Shown here piece after piece: positions 1 through 9,500 of a stretch of DNA of 64,000 nt. Both the position numbers and the translations under genes were made by a program. This stretch comes from Mucilaginibacter myungsuensis. GTDB lineage: Bacteria; Bacteroidota; Bacteroidia; Sphingobacteriales; Sphingobacteriaceae. The DNA lies in contig NZ_JADFFL010000006.1 in assembly GCF_015222005.1 (NCBI RefSeq), positions 124,001 to 188,000 on the forward strand. The letters run 5' to 3'. Under the pieces are notes generated by a model. That model made no database searches, was not told where the DNA came from, and saw only the letters and a list, made by a program, of their open reading frames with translations. Position 1 is the first letter of the stretch. The number at the start of each line of letters is the position of its first letter.

Positions 1-636
1 GCCCGAGGCGGCATCAAACCAGATATAATCATTATAGTCCGTAGCGGTAAGGGTAACACCCATACCAGCGCAGGCGGTTCCGTTGATAGTGCTGGGAGGG
101 CCATATACAAAAACGGTAACGGCCTTACGCGGACTAATGCAGCCCGATACCGTGGTCTCTACATAAAATACCGTTTGCCGGTTAATGGCCGGTGTTACGA
201 ACAGTTCTCCCGAACCTAAAAAATTTCCGCCGATGGGAGCGTCATACCATTGATAGGTGCCACCCGGACCGGTAGCCCGTAATGTGCCCGTGGTACCCTG
301 GCAAACAGCTATGTCGGCCACAGTGGGTGCAGCAGGACTGGCGGTAGATGTGATCGTAATACTTTTGCGGATAGGCTGGCAACCGGGCGTGGCATCGGTT
401 ATGGTAACGGTATAAGTGCCGGATTTATTTACGCTGATAAAATCGGTGGTTTCGCCGGTGCTCCAACTGTAGGTATATGGCCCGGTGCCGTTCTCTGCGA
501 CCGCGGTAAGCACCACGCTACTGCCCGAACAGATGACCGTGCCAGGCGACTGGATATTAGCGGTTAAAGTGCAGGTTTGCGCGTAGCCGATAACTGCGCA
601 CAACAAAAAAGCCAATAAAAGTAAACTTTTCTTCAT
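1..636 (-). CDS. Secreted Ig-like/PKD-type surface protein, 5' part only
   Basis: The frame is open from an ATG at 636 to the window edge, so only the first 212 codons are present. Residues 1-20 form a signal peptide (MKKSLLLLAFLLCAVIGYAQ). Residues ~21-100 look like a PKD/SprB-type module (TYSWSTGETT, then SGTYTVTITDATPGC). Residues ~105-205 look like an Ig-like module (QWYDAPIGG, TVFYVETTVSGC), and a third starts at the edge. In Bacteroidota such proteins are long cell-surface proteins, often ending in a type IX secretion or gliding-associated tail; that end is outside the window, so the secretion route is unknown. Function beyond surface exposure or adhesion is inference. No TTG/TAnnTTTG promoter is evident in 637-844. 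Confidence 0.8.
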   Translation of the reverse strand, partial: MKKSLLLLAFLLCAVIGYAQTCTLTANIQSPGTVICSGSSVVLTAVAENGTGPYTYSWSTGETTDFISVNKSGTYTVTITDATPGCQPIRKSITITSTASPAAPTVADIAVCQGTTGTLRATGPGGTYQWYDAPIGGNFLGSGELFVTPAINRQTVFYVETTVSGCISPRKAVTVFVYGPPSTINGTACAGMGVTLTATDYNDYIWFDAASG

Positions 637-844
637 ACCACAAAAACCTACCGCGTACCGATCAATTTATCAATAGCTTTTACAGTTCCGGATCAAATTT
701 TTAAATATTGTGTTATTACAAATATTCCTAAAAGTGGTTTTTGAACTGCCGGGAATTTTATTATACGGTGATGAACACCGCAATGTTCATTTTGTTCACG
801 GTTTTTAATATCGTTTTAATATAAAGGTACTGTAGGTAAGATGT

Positions 845-2092
845 TTATGATCTTGTTTGCCCATTGCCCCGCACCACCCATTTGTAGCTGGTGAGCTCGG
901 CAAGGCCCATGGGGCCACGGGCATGCAGTTTTTGGGTGCTGATACCGATCTCGGCACCAAGGCCAAATTGTGCCCCATCAGTAAATGCTGTTGAAGTATT
1001 AGCATAAACGGCGGCAGCGTCAACGCTGTTAAGGAAACGTTCGATATTGTCCGGATCTTGTGATACGATGGCTTCGCTGTGTTTTGATCCGTAGCGGGAG
1101 ATGTGATCTAAAGCTTCACCCAACGATGCAACCGTTTTAATGGCCATCTTTAAGGATAAGAATTCCGTGCCGAAATGTTCAGGTTCGGCTGGCAGAAGTA
1201 ATTCAGCAGGGTAGGAGCCGTCCAGTGCCTGGTAAGAAGCTTCGTCGGCAAAGAGCTGCACTTGCTTATCGATCAATGGCGCGGCTATCTGCCCTAATAA
1301 TGGTAATAAGTCCTGATGTACGATCAGGCAATCCAGCGTATTGCAAACGCTTGGCCTGCGCGTTTTAGAGTTGAACACGATCTTGCCCAGCATATCCGCA
1401 TCGGCACTTGCATCGCCGTAGGTGTGTACGATGCCGGCCCCGGTCTCTATTACGGGTACTTTACTGTTCTGTCGCACATAGTTGATCAGCCCCTGGCTGC
1501 CGCGCGGGATCAGTACATCTACATAGCCCGATGCGTTCAGCAAAGCCTCGGTAGCTTCGCGTTCGGCAGGAAGGAGAACCACTACGTCCGCGTTTATCCC
1601 GTTGTCGCCAAGTACATGATGGATCACTTCATAAATAGCTTCATTTGTATATGATGCATCACTGCCACCTTTCAACACAGCTACATTGCCCGTCTTAAAG
1701 CAAAGTGAGAACACATCCACAGTCACATTTGGTCTTGCCTCGTAAATAACACCCACTACGCCGAGTGGCACGCTTACTTTAGCGATATGTAACCCATTGG
1801 GCATATCCTTTTCTTCGAGCACGCGGCCGACCGGGCTTTCAAGGTTGGCAACATTCCTAACCTCGGCGGCAATATCTTCAATGCGTTGCGGGGTCAATTT
1901 CAGGCGGTCGTATTTGGCATCGGCGGGATCCATGCGGTCCAGGTCCTGTTGGTTGGCGCTGATGATGGCATCTGTATGCGCGATCAGTCCGTCAGCCAAA
2001 GCCAATAACACCTCTGTGATACGCTCTTTAGTCAAGCCTAAAAATACTTTTTGCGCGGCTACCGCTTTTTCAAAATAGGTTGTATAGCTCAT
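845..2092 (-). CDS. proA: Gamma-glutamyl phosphate reductase
   Basis: Second enzyme of proline synthesis: NADPH-dependent reduction of gamma-glutamyl phosphate to glutamate semialdehyde in the cytosol. The 415-residue length is normal for the family. Family landmarks include [20 protein letters not shown], the VLKGGSDA segment of the nucleotide-binding domain and the active-site cysteine in [15 protein letters not shown]. The C-terminal [20 protein letters not shown] is the conserved ProA ending. It starts 4 bases after the proB stop, so the two are surely cotranscribed, and the unstable phosphate intermediate is probably passed between the two enzymes. proC is not in the window. Confidence 0.97.
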   Translation of the reverse strand: MSYTTYFEKAVAAQKVFLGLTKERITEVLLALADGLIAHTDAIISANQQDLDRMDPADAKYDRLKLTPQRIEDIAAEVRNVANLESPVGRVLEEKDMPNGLHIAKVSVPLGVVGVIYEARPNVTVDVFSLCFKTGNVAVLKGGSDASYTNEAIYEVIHHVLGDNGINADVVVLLPAEREATEALLNASGYVDVLIPRGSQGLINYVRQNSKVPVIETGAGIVHTYGDASADADMLGKIVFNSKTRRPSVCNTLDCLIVHQDLLPLLGQIAAPLIDKQVQLFADEASYQALDGSYPAELLLPAEPEHFGTEFLSLKMAIKTVASLGEALDHISRYGSKHSEAIVSQDPDNIERFLNSVDAAAVYANTSTAFTDGAQFGLGAEIGISTQKLHARGPMGLAELTSYKWVVRGNGQTRS

Positions 2093-2096
2093 CGCC

Positions 2097-3176
2097 TTAT
2101 GCGTTCAGGTATAAATAATCATAATGTACCAATGGTCGCTGTTTTTTTTGACCGATGCGCTCGCGGGCTTTGTCAGATCCGTATTCGGCAATGCCCAGGC
2201 CGATCTGTTTACCGGTATCGTCTATCAGTTTAATAATGTCGCCTTTTTGGAAATCGGCCTCGATACTGATCACCCCCACTGGTAATAAGCTATTGGCCTT
2301 GTTAGATGTAAGCACAGCTTTGGCACCTTCGTTGATCTTCACTACCCCCTTAGCAAAATTTTGCGAGTGCGCTATCCACTTCTTTTTGCCCGATGTGTTG
2401 CGGCTCGGTATAAACTGCGTGTGCGTAAGCTTGCCGGCCAGCAGATCCAGCAATACATTATCCCGTGTGCCGTTGGCTATATGTACAGTGATACCGAGTT
2501 GTGCCACCTTTTGGGCCATATTGCTTTTGGTAAGCATACCACCACGACCAAATGACGAACGCGAGGTAGTAACGAACGACGCGAAATTAGTGGCCGTACC
2601 ATCTATCTGTTCGATCACCTTGCTGCCCGGGATCTTGGGGTCGCCATCGTAAATGCCATCTACGTTACTTAGGATGATGAGCGCCTGGGCATTCAGCATC
2701 GAGGCGATCAGTCCGGCCAGTTCATCGTTATCGGTGAACATCAGTTCGGTTACCGATACCACATCGTTCTCGTTCACCACCGGGATCACGGCGTGTTGCA
2801 GCAGGATCTCCAAACAGTTCTTCATGTTCAGGTAGTGCATACGATCGCGGAAATCCTCTTTGGTCACCAGCACTTGCGAGCATAGCGTTTGATACTTCTC
2901 TAACAGCTGCGCATAGGTATTGATCAGCTTTACCTGCCCGATGGAGGCCAGCAATTGGCGGGCGGCTACGTTGTTGGTCTTTTCGTCGATGCTGATCAGG
3001 CTTCTGCCCGATGCTACCGCGCCTGATGATACCAGGATCACCTCGGTGCCCTGCTGCCTGATTGCCGCCACCTGATCCACCAAATGACTGATGCGCGCGG
3101 CATCGGGCAACCCGTTGGCTTGCGTAAGTACATTAGAGCCTATTTTGATAATGATGCGTTGATATTTTGCCGACAT
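2097..3176 (-). CDS. proB: Glutamate 5-kinase with PUA domain
   Basis: Phosphorylates glutamate to gamma-glutamyl phosphate, the first and usually proline-inhibited step of proline synthesis. Residues ~1-250 are the amino-acid kinase domain, with [12 protein letters not shown] at the start, VSSGAVASG, and the VNENDVVS and [12 protein letters not shown] segments around the substrate site. Residues ~265-350 match the PUA domain that follows in many bacterial enzymes. The 359-residue length is normal. It is the first gene of a proB-proA operon. Its upstream region (3177-3239) separates it from the divergent DUF3810 gene and should hold both promoters, but I see no clear proB promoter. Confidence 0.97.
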   Translation of the reverse strand: MSAKYQRIIIKIGSNVLTQANGLPDAARISHLVDQVAAIRQQGTEVILVSSGAVASGRSLISIDEKTNNVAARQLLASIGQVKLINTYAQLLEKYQTLCSQVLVTKEDFRDRMHYLNMKNCLEILLQHAVIPVVNENDVVSVTELMFTDNDELAGLIASMLNAQALIILSNVDGIYDGDPKIPGSKVIEQIDGTATNFASFVTTSRSSFGRGGMLTKSNMAQKVAQLGITVHIANGTRDNVLLDLLAGKLTHTQFIPSRNTSGKKKWIAHSQNFAKGVVKINEGAKAVLTSNKANSLLPVGVISIEADFQKGDIIKLIDDTGKQIGLGIAEYGSDKARERIGQKKQRPLVHYDYLYLNA

Positions 3177-3261
3177 AGATGATGGGCCTAATATACGGCT
3201 AATCTAAATACGACCGAAATAGTAGATAAAACCTATCGCATGCGCCGAACACCTAATTTTA

Positions 3262-3269
3262 TATCTTTA
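3262..3269 (+). promoter_or_regulatory. Candidate -7 box of the DUF3810 gene
   Basis: TATCTTTA resembles the Bacteroidota -7 consensus TAnnTTTG and ends 6 bases before the ATG at 3276. Transcription would start almost at the start codon, giving a nearly leaderless message. This is one reason for preferring 3276 over the upstream ATG at 3240. No TTG lies at the expected -33 distance, so the call is tentative. Confidence 0.4.
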
Positions 3270-3275
3270 CCGGGG

Positions 3276-4373
3276 ATGAAGAACCGACCATCGACCTACC
3301 GGAAACAACTGATCGCCATGGCGGCCCTGTGCGTGCCTATTATTCTGCTGAGCTGGTTCCAGAACTATCCATATGCGGTGGAGCGCTTTTATTCGTCGGG
3401 CTTTTACCGCGGGATCAATTATATCATCAGGCCGGTGGTCAATGTCGTGCCGTTCAGTATCGGCGATTTTTTTTACACGGTCATTATCATTTTGCTACTG
3501 AGCGGGATATATAGGTTCTTCCACGCGGTGTTTAAGGGCCGGTTTAAAATAGCGGGGCAGTTTGTGCTAAGGTTGATCATTGGCTTACAGATCGGTTGGC
3601 TATGGTTCTACACCTTATGGGGTACTAACTACTACCGCCCGCCCGCCGCCGAACTATTGCACCTTACCGATACCAGCTACACCCTAAAAGACGTTGCCGA
3701 TGTGGCCGGGCGCATTATAGACAGCGCCAACACCCTGCGCGCCACGCTGGATAGTGCCGATCTTAAACAGCCCAACGATACCATTTACGTGCGGGCCTTA
3801 TCGGCCGTGAACGACCTGGGTACTACATCGCCAAAAATGAAGCCCGTTTGGGACAGGGCCAAGCCATCCATGTATTCGCACCTGCTTAATTACGTGGGTA
3901 CTTCGGGCTATTATAACCCTTTCACCGCCGAGGCGCAGATCAACTACCTGATGCCCCTGCACGACCGCCCCTTTGTATCCTGCCACGAAATGGCGCATCA
4001 AACCGGCTGGGCACGCGAGGACGAAGCTAACTTTGCAGGCTATGTAGCAGGCATCAGATCGCCCGATAGATTACTAAAGTACTCATCCTACTTTGCCGGG
4101 GTCGAGGAGTTTATGCGCTACCTGCGCAGGCGCGATACCGTTGCTTACAAAGATCTGCGGTCACGGATATCGCCCTTAGTAGTAGGCGACTTTAAGGCCG
4201 ACAGCGCCTACTGGACAAAATACCAGGGCCCTGCCGAAGCTGTCAGCAGTTTGTTTTTTGATAAGTTTTTAAAGGCGAACAACCAGCCGCATGGCTTGCG
4301 GACCTATAACCGGATGATACGGTTGACGATGGCGTATTATAGGAAGCCCCCCGACCCCCTAAAGGGGGAGTAA
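3276..4373 (+). CDS. DUF3810 family membrane protein with HExxH-type motif
   Basis: The protein matches DUF3810, a Bacteroidota membrane family of unknown activity. After a basic N-terminus there are three hydrophobic segments (around residues 14-32, 55-75 and 90-110 of this start), followed by a soluble domain. That domain contains CHEMAHQTGWAREDEANFAG, in which HEMAH followed by a downstream EDEANF looks like a gluzincin-type zinc site (HExxH plus a Glu); protease activity is inference. An in-frame ATG lies upstream at 3240, but 3276 fits the -7 box better and removes an odd 12-residue leader. The last residues, KPPDPLKGE, are encoded by a dispersed repeat (4342-4375), so the natural C-terminus may have been replaced. 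Confidence 0.85.
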   Translation: MKNRPSTYRKQLIAMAALCVPIILLSWFQNYPYAVERFYSSGFYRGINYIIRPVVNVVPFSIGDFFYTVIIILLLSGIYRFFHAVFKGRFKIAGQFVLRLIIGLQIGWLWFYTLWGTNYYRPPAAELLHLTDTSYTLKDVADVAGRIIDSANTLRATLDSADLKQPNDTIYVRALSAVNDLGTTSPKMKPVWDRAKPSMYSHLLNYVGTSGYYNPFTAEAQINYLMPLHDRPFVSCHEMAHQTGWAREDEANFAGYVAGIRSPDRLLKYSSYFAGVEEFMRYLRRRDTVAYKDLRSRISPLVVGDFKADSAYWTKYQGPAEAVSSLFFDKFLKANNQPHGLRTYNRMIRLTMAYYRKPPDPLKGE

Positions 4374-4375
4374 TT
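4342..4375. repeat. Dispersed repeat, CCCCCTAAAGGGGG type (copy 1)
   Basis: The GC-rich core CCCCCTAAAGGGGG is a short near-palindrome. Related sequence occurs at about 12407-12436, 12484-12497, 20841-20864, 34926-34960 and 53466-53587. This copy overlaps the last codons and the stop region of the DUF3810 gene. Confidence 0.7.
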
Positions 4376-4422
4376 GTATCGCCCGATGCAAACAACTTCC
4401 TCACTGATAATGTTATCCCATC

Positions 4423-4743
4423 ATGATCAGCGACGAAGCATTTAACGAGGCCTTTAAACCCCTGCATATCCCCTCAGCCTATCACGCCACCGATAGTTGG
4501 CGCGATAAGATAGCTTTCGCGCTGGCCGAGATAGAAGCGGGGACGGCTGATGATGTGGCTATTGAGTTGCTACGCCTCGATCCGGCTCTTGATAAGACCG
4601 AAGTAGACCGTCAAACCCAAAGCATCCTTAAAACCCTATTCGATAGCGGACTGATCAAGGGGACAAAATTACACCACGGTGTATTATATAATCTTAGTAA
4701 GATCTTGGTGCCGAATTCGGGCAGTACCCACCCGGGCAGGTAG
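4423..4743 (+). CDS. Hypothetical protein, 106 residues
   Basis: I do not recognise a family. The protein is soluble, mildly acidic, has no signal peptide or membrane segment, and looks mostly helical. It contains a segment rich in Asp/Leu (ELLRLDPALDKTEVDRQTQ) and ends with GSTHPGR. Composition is protein-like and resembles the neighbouring genes, and a good terminator follows at 4836, which together support a real gene. It lies 49 bases after the DUF3810 stop and may be cotranscribed with it. Confidence 0.65.
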   Translation: MISDEAFNEAFKPLHIPSAYHATDSWRDKIAFALAEIEAGTADDVAIELLRLDPALDKTEVDRQTQSILKTLFDSGLIKGTKLHHGVLYNLSKILVPNSGSTHPGR

Positions 4744-4835
4744 GGATATTGGGTCGGTGGTGTCATTGTGTTTTACCAATAATTAACATCAAACGCAGCC
4801 GATCTAACTTTAATGAAATTTTAATAAAATCGTGC

Positions 4836-4876
4836 AAAAAACGACCGGTGTATTTGGAATACCGGGGTCGTTTTTG
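4836..4876 (+). terminator. Rho-independent terminator
   Basis: An inverted repeat runs from AAAAAACGACC (left) to GGTCGTTTTT (right), with a further GTATT/AATAC pairing around a TGG loop and a U-rich 3' side. It would end transcripts from the 4423-4743 gene. The -33 TTG of the next promoter lies in its loop. Confidence 0.75.
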
Positions 4877-4884
4877 TATCTTTA
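4854..4884 (+). promoter_or_regulatory. Bacteroidota-type promoter for the DUF3857 pair
   Basis: TTG at 4854-4856, a 20-base spacer, then TATCTTTA at 4877-4884 (consensus TAnnTTTG). The ATG of the next gene is 18 bases downstream. Both boxes and the spacing fit; the last base is A instead of G. Confidence 0.6.
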
Positions 4885-4902
4885 AGGGTACTAACCCTTA
4901 CA

Positions 4903-6891
4903 ATGAAAACTATTATCACAACCTTATTGATGTGCGCCGTCGCGGCAACATCAACAAAAGCCCAACAACAAACTGCTTATCAAGGTCCCGGCGTTCAGCC
5001 CTATGGCAAGGTAGATGTTACCGACCTGCAAATGAAAGAATGCGACTTTGAGAAGGATGCCAACGCCATGGTATTGTTCGACAAAGGCCTGATCTGGTAC
5101 GACTCGGACTTTAACATCAACATGGAGCGCCACAAGCGCATCAAGATCTTTAACGACAACGGTAAGAACGAGGCCAACGTGCGTTTGGAGTTCTACAGCA
5201 CGGCACATTTCGAGTATATCAGCGGTCTGGAGGCGCAAACCATCAACATGGTGAACGGTAAGGCTGAGGTTACCAAGCTGGACAAAAAGTCCATCTTTAC
5301 CGAGGTGATCGATAAGTCGCGCTCGGCATATGTGTTCACCTTCCCTAACGTAAAACCGGGATCCATCATCGAGTATAAATATAAGTGGGGTACCAACTCG
5401 TTAAGCAATATGCCCAGCTGGTATTTTCAGGGGATGATACCTACGCGCTACAGCGAGGTTGATACCCAGATACCCGACGTGCTTAGCTTTAGGGAGCAAA
5501 ACAAAGTGCGCCAGCTCTATGTGCTTAACAAGCCTACGTCCGAGTCGCGCAGTATCGGCTTCGGCGATGATGCTTTCCACTACTCTTTAGATGGGCGCAA
5601 CCGCGCGCTGGCAAATATCCGGTCGGCCCCTAACGAGCCTTATATGTTCTCGCCTGCGGATAATATGCAGTCCATCTTTTTCACGCTTACCTATATCAAG
5701 CCGGTGAATGGTTTTACCCGTTCCTACTCGGATAGCTGGGCTAAAGTTGGCGGTATGCTGGCCGAGTACGAAGATTTTGGCGGTCAGCTGAAAAAGAAGA
5801 TCGATAACGAGGATGCCATTATCACAAAGGCCAAAGGCTTTAAAACTAATAGCGAAAAGATAGCCTACATTTATAAAGAGGTGCAGTCGGCCATGAAATG
5901 GAACGAGCAGGACCGCTGGTACACCAACGAGGGTATATCTAAAGCCTGGGAAAAGAAGACCGGCAACTCGGCCGAGATCAACCTGATCCTATATCACTTG
6001 CTTTACCGTGCAGGTGTAGAAGCCTTCCCGATGGTGGTGAGCACCCGCAACCACGGCCGCGTTAACCCGGCGTTCACTTTCCTGTATCAATTTAACCGCG
6101 CGGTGGTGTATGTGCCCGGCGATAGCACCGTTAACCATATTTTGGATGCGACGGGCAAATACAATAGCTATACCGAAACGCCCGACGAACTGCTTAACTC
6201 ATCGGGCTTGTACATTGATAAGGACCATAAGAAATTTGATATGGTTTTCATCAGCAAAAAGGTACCGGCGCAGCGCTCTATCCTGATCAATGCCGATATT
6301 AAACCCGATGGTAAAATGGACGGCAACGCCCAGATAGCCAACTATAGCTATAACCGTATCACCGGTATTAAACGCTACAAAAGCGACGGCGAGCAAAAGT
6401 ATATCGACTTTTTAAGGGGTAACGATAACAACATCAAGATAAGCGAACTGAAGATGGAGAACATGGAGGACGACAGCCTCCCGCTTAACCAGGCGCTTAA
6501 GTTTAAAATGGATCTGACCGGCAGCGATGGCAATTACATTTATTTTCACCCGGCGCAGTTCTCGCCTTTAAAGACCAACCCTTTTTTGAGCGAGACCCGT
6601 TACTCGGACATCGACTTTGGCTATCGTGATAACTTTTCGCTGATGGGTAACTACACCATCCCTGCCGGCTATAAGATAGATGTGTTGCCTAAGAGCACAT
6701 CGCTGGTAATGCCCGATAAAAGTATATCGTTTAGAAGGCTGGTGTTTGAGGAGGATGGCAAAGTATCCGTCCGCTACACGGTAGATCATAAAAAGGTGAT
6801 CCACTTTAAAGAGGAGTACGACCTGATGTTCGACTTTTACAAGCAACTGCACGAGTTAATGAACGAGCAGATCGTGTTGAAAAAGATCTAA
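4903..6891 (+). CDS. DUF3857 protein with a degenerate transglutaminase-like domain
   Basis: Exported protein of 662 residues with a signal peptide ending near TKAQ (residues 1-20). Residues ~55-215 correspond to DUF3857 and residues ~300-430 to a transglutaminase-like fold; a beta-rich C-terminal part follows. In active transglutaminases the triad is Cys, His, Asp. Here the Cys position reads TGNSAEINLIL (Ser) and the His position reads FNRAVVYV (Arg), while the Asp remains in HILDATGKY. Comparison with the next gene, which has all three, makes this a likely pseudoenzyme that may act as a binding or scaffolding subunit in the periplasm. It is the first gene of a pair. Confidence 0.85.
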   Translation: MKTIITTLLMCAVAATSTKAQQQTAYQGPGVQPYGKVDVTDLQMKECDFEKDANAMVLFDKGLIWYDSDFNINMERHKRIKIFNDNGKNEANVRLEFYSTAHFEYISGLEAQTINMVNGKAEVTKLDKKSIFTEVIDKSRSAYVFTFPNVKPGSIIEYKYKWGTNSLSNMPSWYFQGMIPTRYSEVDTQIPDVLSFREQNKVRQLYVLNKPTSESRSIGFGDDAFHYSLDGRNRALANIRSAPNEPYMFSPADNMQSIFFTLTYIKPVNGFTRSYSDSWAKVGGMLAEYEDFGGQLKKKIDNEDAIITKAKGFKTNSEKIAYIYKEVQSAMKWNEQDRWYTNEGISKAWEKKTGNSAEINLILYHLLYRAGVEAFPMVVSTRNHGRVNPAFTFLYQFNRAVVYVPGDSTVNHILDATGKYNSYTETPDELLNSSGLYIDKDHKKFDMVFISKKVPAQRSILINADIKPDGKMDGNAQIANYSYNRITGIKRYKSDGEQKYIDFLRGNDNNIKISELKMENMEDDSLPLNQALKFKMDLTGSDGNYIYFHPAQFSPLKTNPFLSETRYSDIDFGYRDNFSLMGNYTIPAGYKIDVLPKSTSLVMPDKSISFRRLVFEEDGKVSVRYTVDHKKVIHFKEEYDLMFDFYKQLHELMNEQIVLKKI

Positions 6892-6895
6892 GTTG

Positions 6896-8839
6896 ATGCA
6901 GATGATCACATTACGTAAAGCGTTAATAACGGCGGCTTGCCTGTTGATAGGCAGCATAGGTTATGGGCAGGATAAAAGCATACCCAAGGAGTATTACGAT
7001 GCCGGTACTTTGCCCGCAGAGTTAAAAACGGATGCGCACGCGGTTATCCGGTACTCGGCCGATGATATTTTTGTGAAAGGCCCGGGCAGCCAAACCGTAA
7101 AGCACCATAGCATTATTACCGTGCTTGATCAAAAAGGCGACGACGCGGGCGAGATGGTGATGTTCTATAACCGCAAATTTGATACCTACAGCAATATTGA
7201 GATAAAGGTTTACGGAGCTACCGGTCAGCTTTTAAAAAAGTATAAAAAGAGCGACATGTACGAGCGCTCGGCCGTAAACGACGAGACCATTGTGACGGAC
7301 GACCGCTTGCTGGCTATTCAGCATACCATACCCAGCTACCCAACCACGATCGAACTGGTTTACGAGGAAAATATCACCAGTTATATTAACCTTAACAGTT
7401 GGATGATACGCCCTAAAGCAGATGTTTCGGTGCAATTAGCTACCTGCAAAGTAACGGTAGACCCGGCCGCGGGCTTTAGGTACCAGGCGCAGAATATTGC
7501 CGTGCAGCCACACAAGGACACCCAGGGCAGCAGCAAAATGGAGACCTACTTTTGGGAAGTAAAAGACCTTAAAGCCAATAAGCCCGAAGAGAATACCCTG
7601 CCCTGGCAAATGCAACAAAAGGTAAGTTTTGCTATTAACAACTTTGAGTACTATGGCACCGGCGGCGCTATGGATAGCTGGCAAAACTTTGGCAAATGGA
7701 TAGCCAAACTTAACGGCGATGCCAATGTACTGCCGCCTGCCCGTGTAGAGGCTATTAAAAAAATGACGGATACCATTAAGAGCGATAAGGATAAGGCCCG
7801 TTTCCTGTATAATTACGTTCAGCAGAATATGCGGTACGTAAGCATCCAGTTGGGGATCGGTGGTTTAAAGCCGTTCCCGGCTACGTTTGTGGATCAAAAA
7901 AAGTATGGCGATTGTAAGGCGCTTACTAATTATATGAATGCGCTGTTGAAAGCGGTAGATATACCATCGTACTATGCTATTATCAACGCCGGTACCAACG
8001 CCAAACCTGCCGATCTGGATTTCCCGAGCAACGTATTTAACCACGTGATCTTGTGTATCCCTTTTAAAAATGATACCACCTGGCTGGAGTGCACCAGCAG
8101 CACGCAACCCTTTGGCAAACTGGGCACGTTTACCGAGAACCGCCGGGCTTTGTTGATCACCGAGGATGGGGGTAAGTTAGTAAGCACGCCAAAAAGTGCC
8201 ATTGAGGATAACGTTTTTGACAGCTTTGCCAACGTGAGCCTTAAACCTGATGGCAGCGCGGTGGCGAAACTAAAGCTCCTTTCGACAGGGGAATACCGGA
8301 GCCTATACACGGGTATGGAGAGCATAAAAATGGACGAACGTAAGGAATACCTGCTACGCTCGCTCAATATCAAACAACCTATCGTATTTGACCTGAAACC
8401 GTCCGTAGACAAACTTGGGGTAAAAGAGATGAACCTTGAATTGCTTTACGATAAATTTTGTGACATGAAGGTTGGCGATAAGCAATTTTTAAAACCTGCA
8501 GCCTTTGATCTTTGGCATAACACTTTTCCGGAGCTGACCGAGCGCAAGAACGACTTTTACTTTGAGCACCCCATGAAAAAAACCTGTCTCACCACTATCG
8601 ACCTGCCCGAAGGTTACGAGGTGGAATCGCTGCCGGCCGAGGTGAAATTAAAGTTCAGTCATGGTAATTACGATGTAAGCTATAAATACGATAAGGATAA
8701 GAACCAGGTGATAGCCTCGTCGGCTTTTAAACTATCTGAGCAGGTTATCCCCGCCGCTAAATATGCCGAAATGCAGCAGTACATGGAGGAGATAGCCCGA
8801 TCGCAAAGCAAAAAACTGGTGATCAAACGGAAAGCGTAA
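6896..8839 (+). CDS. DUF3857 protein with an intact transglutaminase-like domain
   Basis: Paralogue of the preceding gene. It has a signal peptide (hydrophobic ALITAACLLIGSIGYGQ), a DUF3857 part (about residues 50-220) and a transglutaminase-like domain with Cys in KKYGDCKALTNYM, His in VFNHVILC and an acidic residue in WLECTSS. It is therefore probably catalytic, as a peptidase or acyltransferase on cell-envelope or surface substrates; the substrate is unknown. A TTG at 6893 also opens the frame, but the ATG at 6896, four bases after the upstream stop, is preferred; another ATG is at 6902. The tight spacing means cotranscription with the pseudoenzyme. Confidence 0.85.
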   Translation: MQMITLRKALITAACLLIGSIGYGQDKSIPKEYYDAGTLPAELKTDAHAVIRYSADDIFVKGPGSQTVKHHSIITVLDQKGDDAGEMVMFYNRKFDTYSNIEIKVYGATGQLLKKYKKSDMYERSAVNDETIVTDDRLLAIQHTIPSYPTTIELVYEENITSYINLNSWMIRPKADVSVQLATCKVTVDPAAGFRYQAQNIAVQPHKDTQGSSKMETYFWEVKDLKANKPEENTLPWQMQQKVSFAINNFEYYGTGGAMDSWQNFGKWIAKLNGDANVLPPARVEAIKKMTDTIKSDKDKARFLYNYVQQNMRYVSIQLGIGGLKPFPATFVDQKKYGDCKALTNYMNALLKAVDIPSYYAIINAGTNAKPADLDFPSNVFNHVILCIPFKNDTTWLECTSSTQPFGKLGTFTENRRALLITEDGGKLVSTPKSAIEDNVFDSFANVSLKPDGSAVAKLKLLSTGEYRSLYTGMESIKMDERKEYLLRSLNIKQPIVFDLKPSVDKLGVKEMNLELLYDKFCDMKVGDKQFLKPAAFDLWHNTFPELTERKNDFYFEHPMKKTCLTTIDLPEGYEVESLPAEVKLKFSHGNYDVSYKYDKDKNQVIASSAFKLSEQVIPAAKYAEMQQYMEEIARSQSKKLVIKRKA

Positions 8840-8849
8840 ATTTGCCCTG

Positions 8850-9500
8850 ATGATATTCAGGCTTGATGAACGTTTGCTATTCCCCAACCCCGAACTGGCA
8901 GAAGATGATGGCCTGCTCGCCATAGGCGGCGACCTGTCACCCGAGCGGCTGTTGCTGGCTTATCAAAATGGCATCTTCCCCTGGTTCAGTGATGATGACC
9001 CTATTTTGTGGTACTCACCGCATGAGCGTTTTGTGTTCTTTCCGGAGAAGATCAAAGTATCTAAAAGCATGCGCAAGGTGCTGGCATCAGGCCAACTTAA
9101 AGTGACGTTCGATCGGGCCTTTGCCGAAGTCATCCGTGCTTGCGCCGCCATCCCCCGTAAAGATCAGGACGGAACATGGATAACGGCTGATATGATCAAT
9201 GCTTATATTACCCTGCATCATCTGGGCCACACGCATTCAGTAGAGGTTTGGCAGGATGACACGCTGGTAGGCGGGCTTTACGGCGTAGTGATCAACAAAG
9301 TGTTTTGCGGCGAAAGTATGTTCAGCAAAGTTTCCAATGCCTCAAAAGCAGCGCTGATCAGCCTTTGCCAAAGCGGTTTGTATGATATGGTAGATTGCCA
9401 GTTCCATACTGATCATTTAGAATCGATGGGTGCAGAGATGATCGGTAGGGAAGAGTATATGTGGGTGCTTCAAAGTTCGTCGCCTGGGGTGTCATGGTGA
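8850..9500 (+). CDS. aat: Leucyl/phenylalanyl-tRNA-protein transferase
   Basis: Transfers Leu or Phe from aminoacyl-tRNA to N-terminal Arg or Lys of proteins, marking them for ClpS/ClpAP degradation (N-degron pathway). Family landmarks are GLLAIGGDLSPERLLLAY, GIFPWFSDDDPILWYSP, and LVGGLYGVVINKVFCGESMF in the catalytic GNAT-like domain, then MVDCQFHTDHLESMGA. Length is 216 residues, normal. The final residues GVSW and the stop codon lie inside a dispersed repeat that begins at 9491, so the original C-terminus has been altered, though only after the conserved core. It follows the DUF3857 genes by 10 bases. Confidence 0.96.
   Translation: MIFRLDERLLFPNPELAEDDGLLAIGGDLSPERLLLAYQNGIFPWFSDDDPILWYSPHERFVFFPEKIKVSKSMRKVLASGQLKVTFDRAFAEVIRACAAIPRKDQDGTWITADMINAYITLHHLGHTHSVEVWQDDTLVGGLYGVVINKVFCGESMFSKVSNASKAALISLCQSGLYDMVDCQFHTDHLESMGAEMIGREEYMWVLQSSSPGVSW

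Noticed and set aside
1797..2078. Plus-strand frame of 93 codons within proA
   Set aside because: Ser/Arg-rich antisense shadow of a clear ProA coding region.
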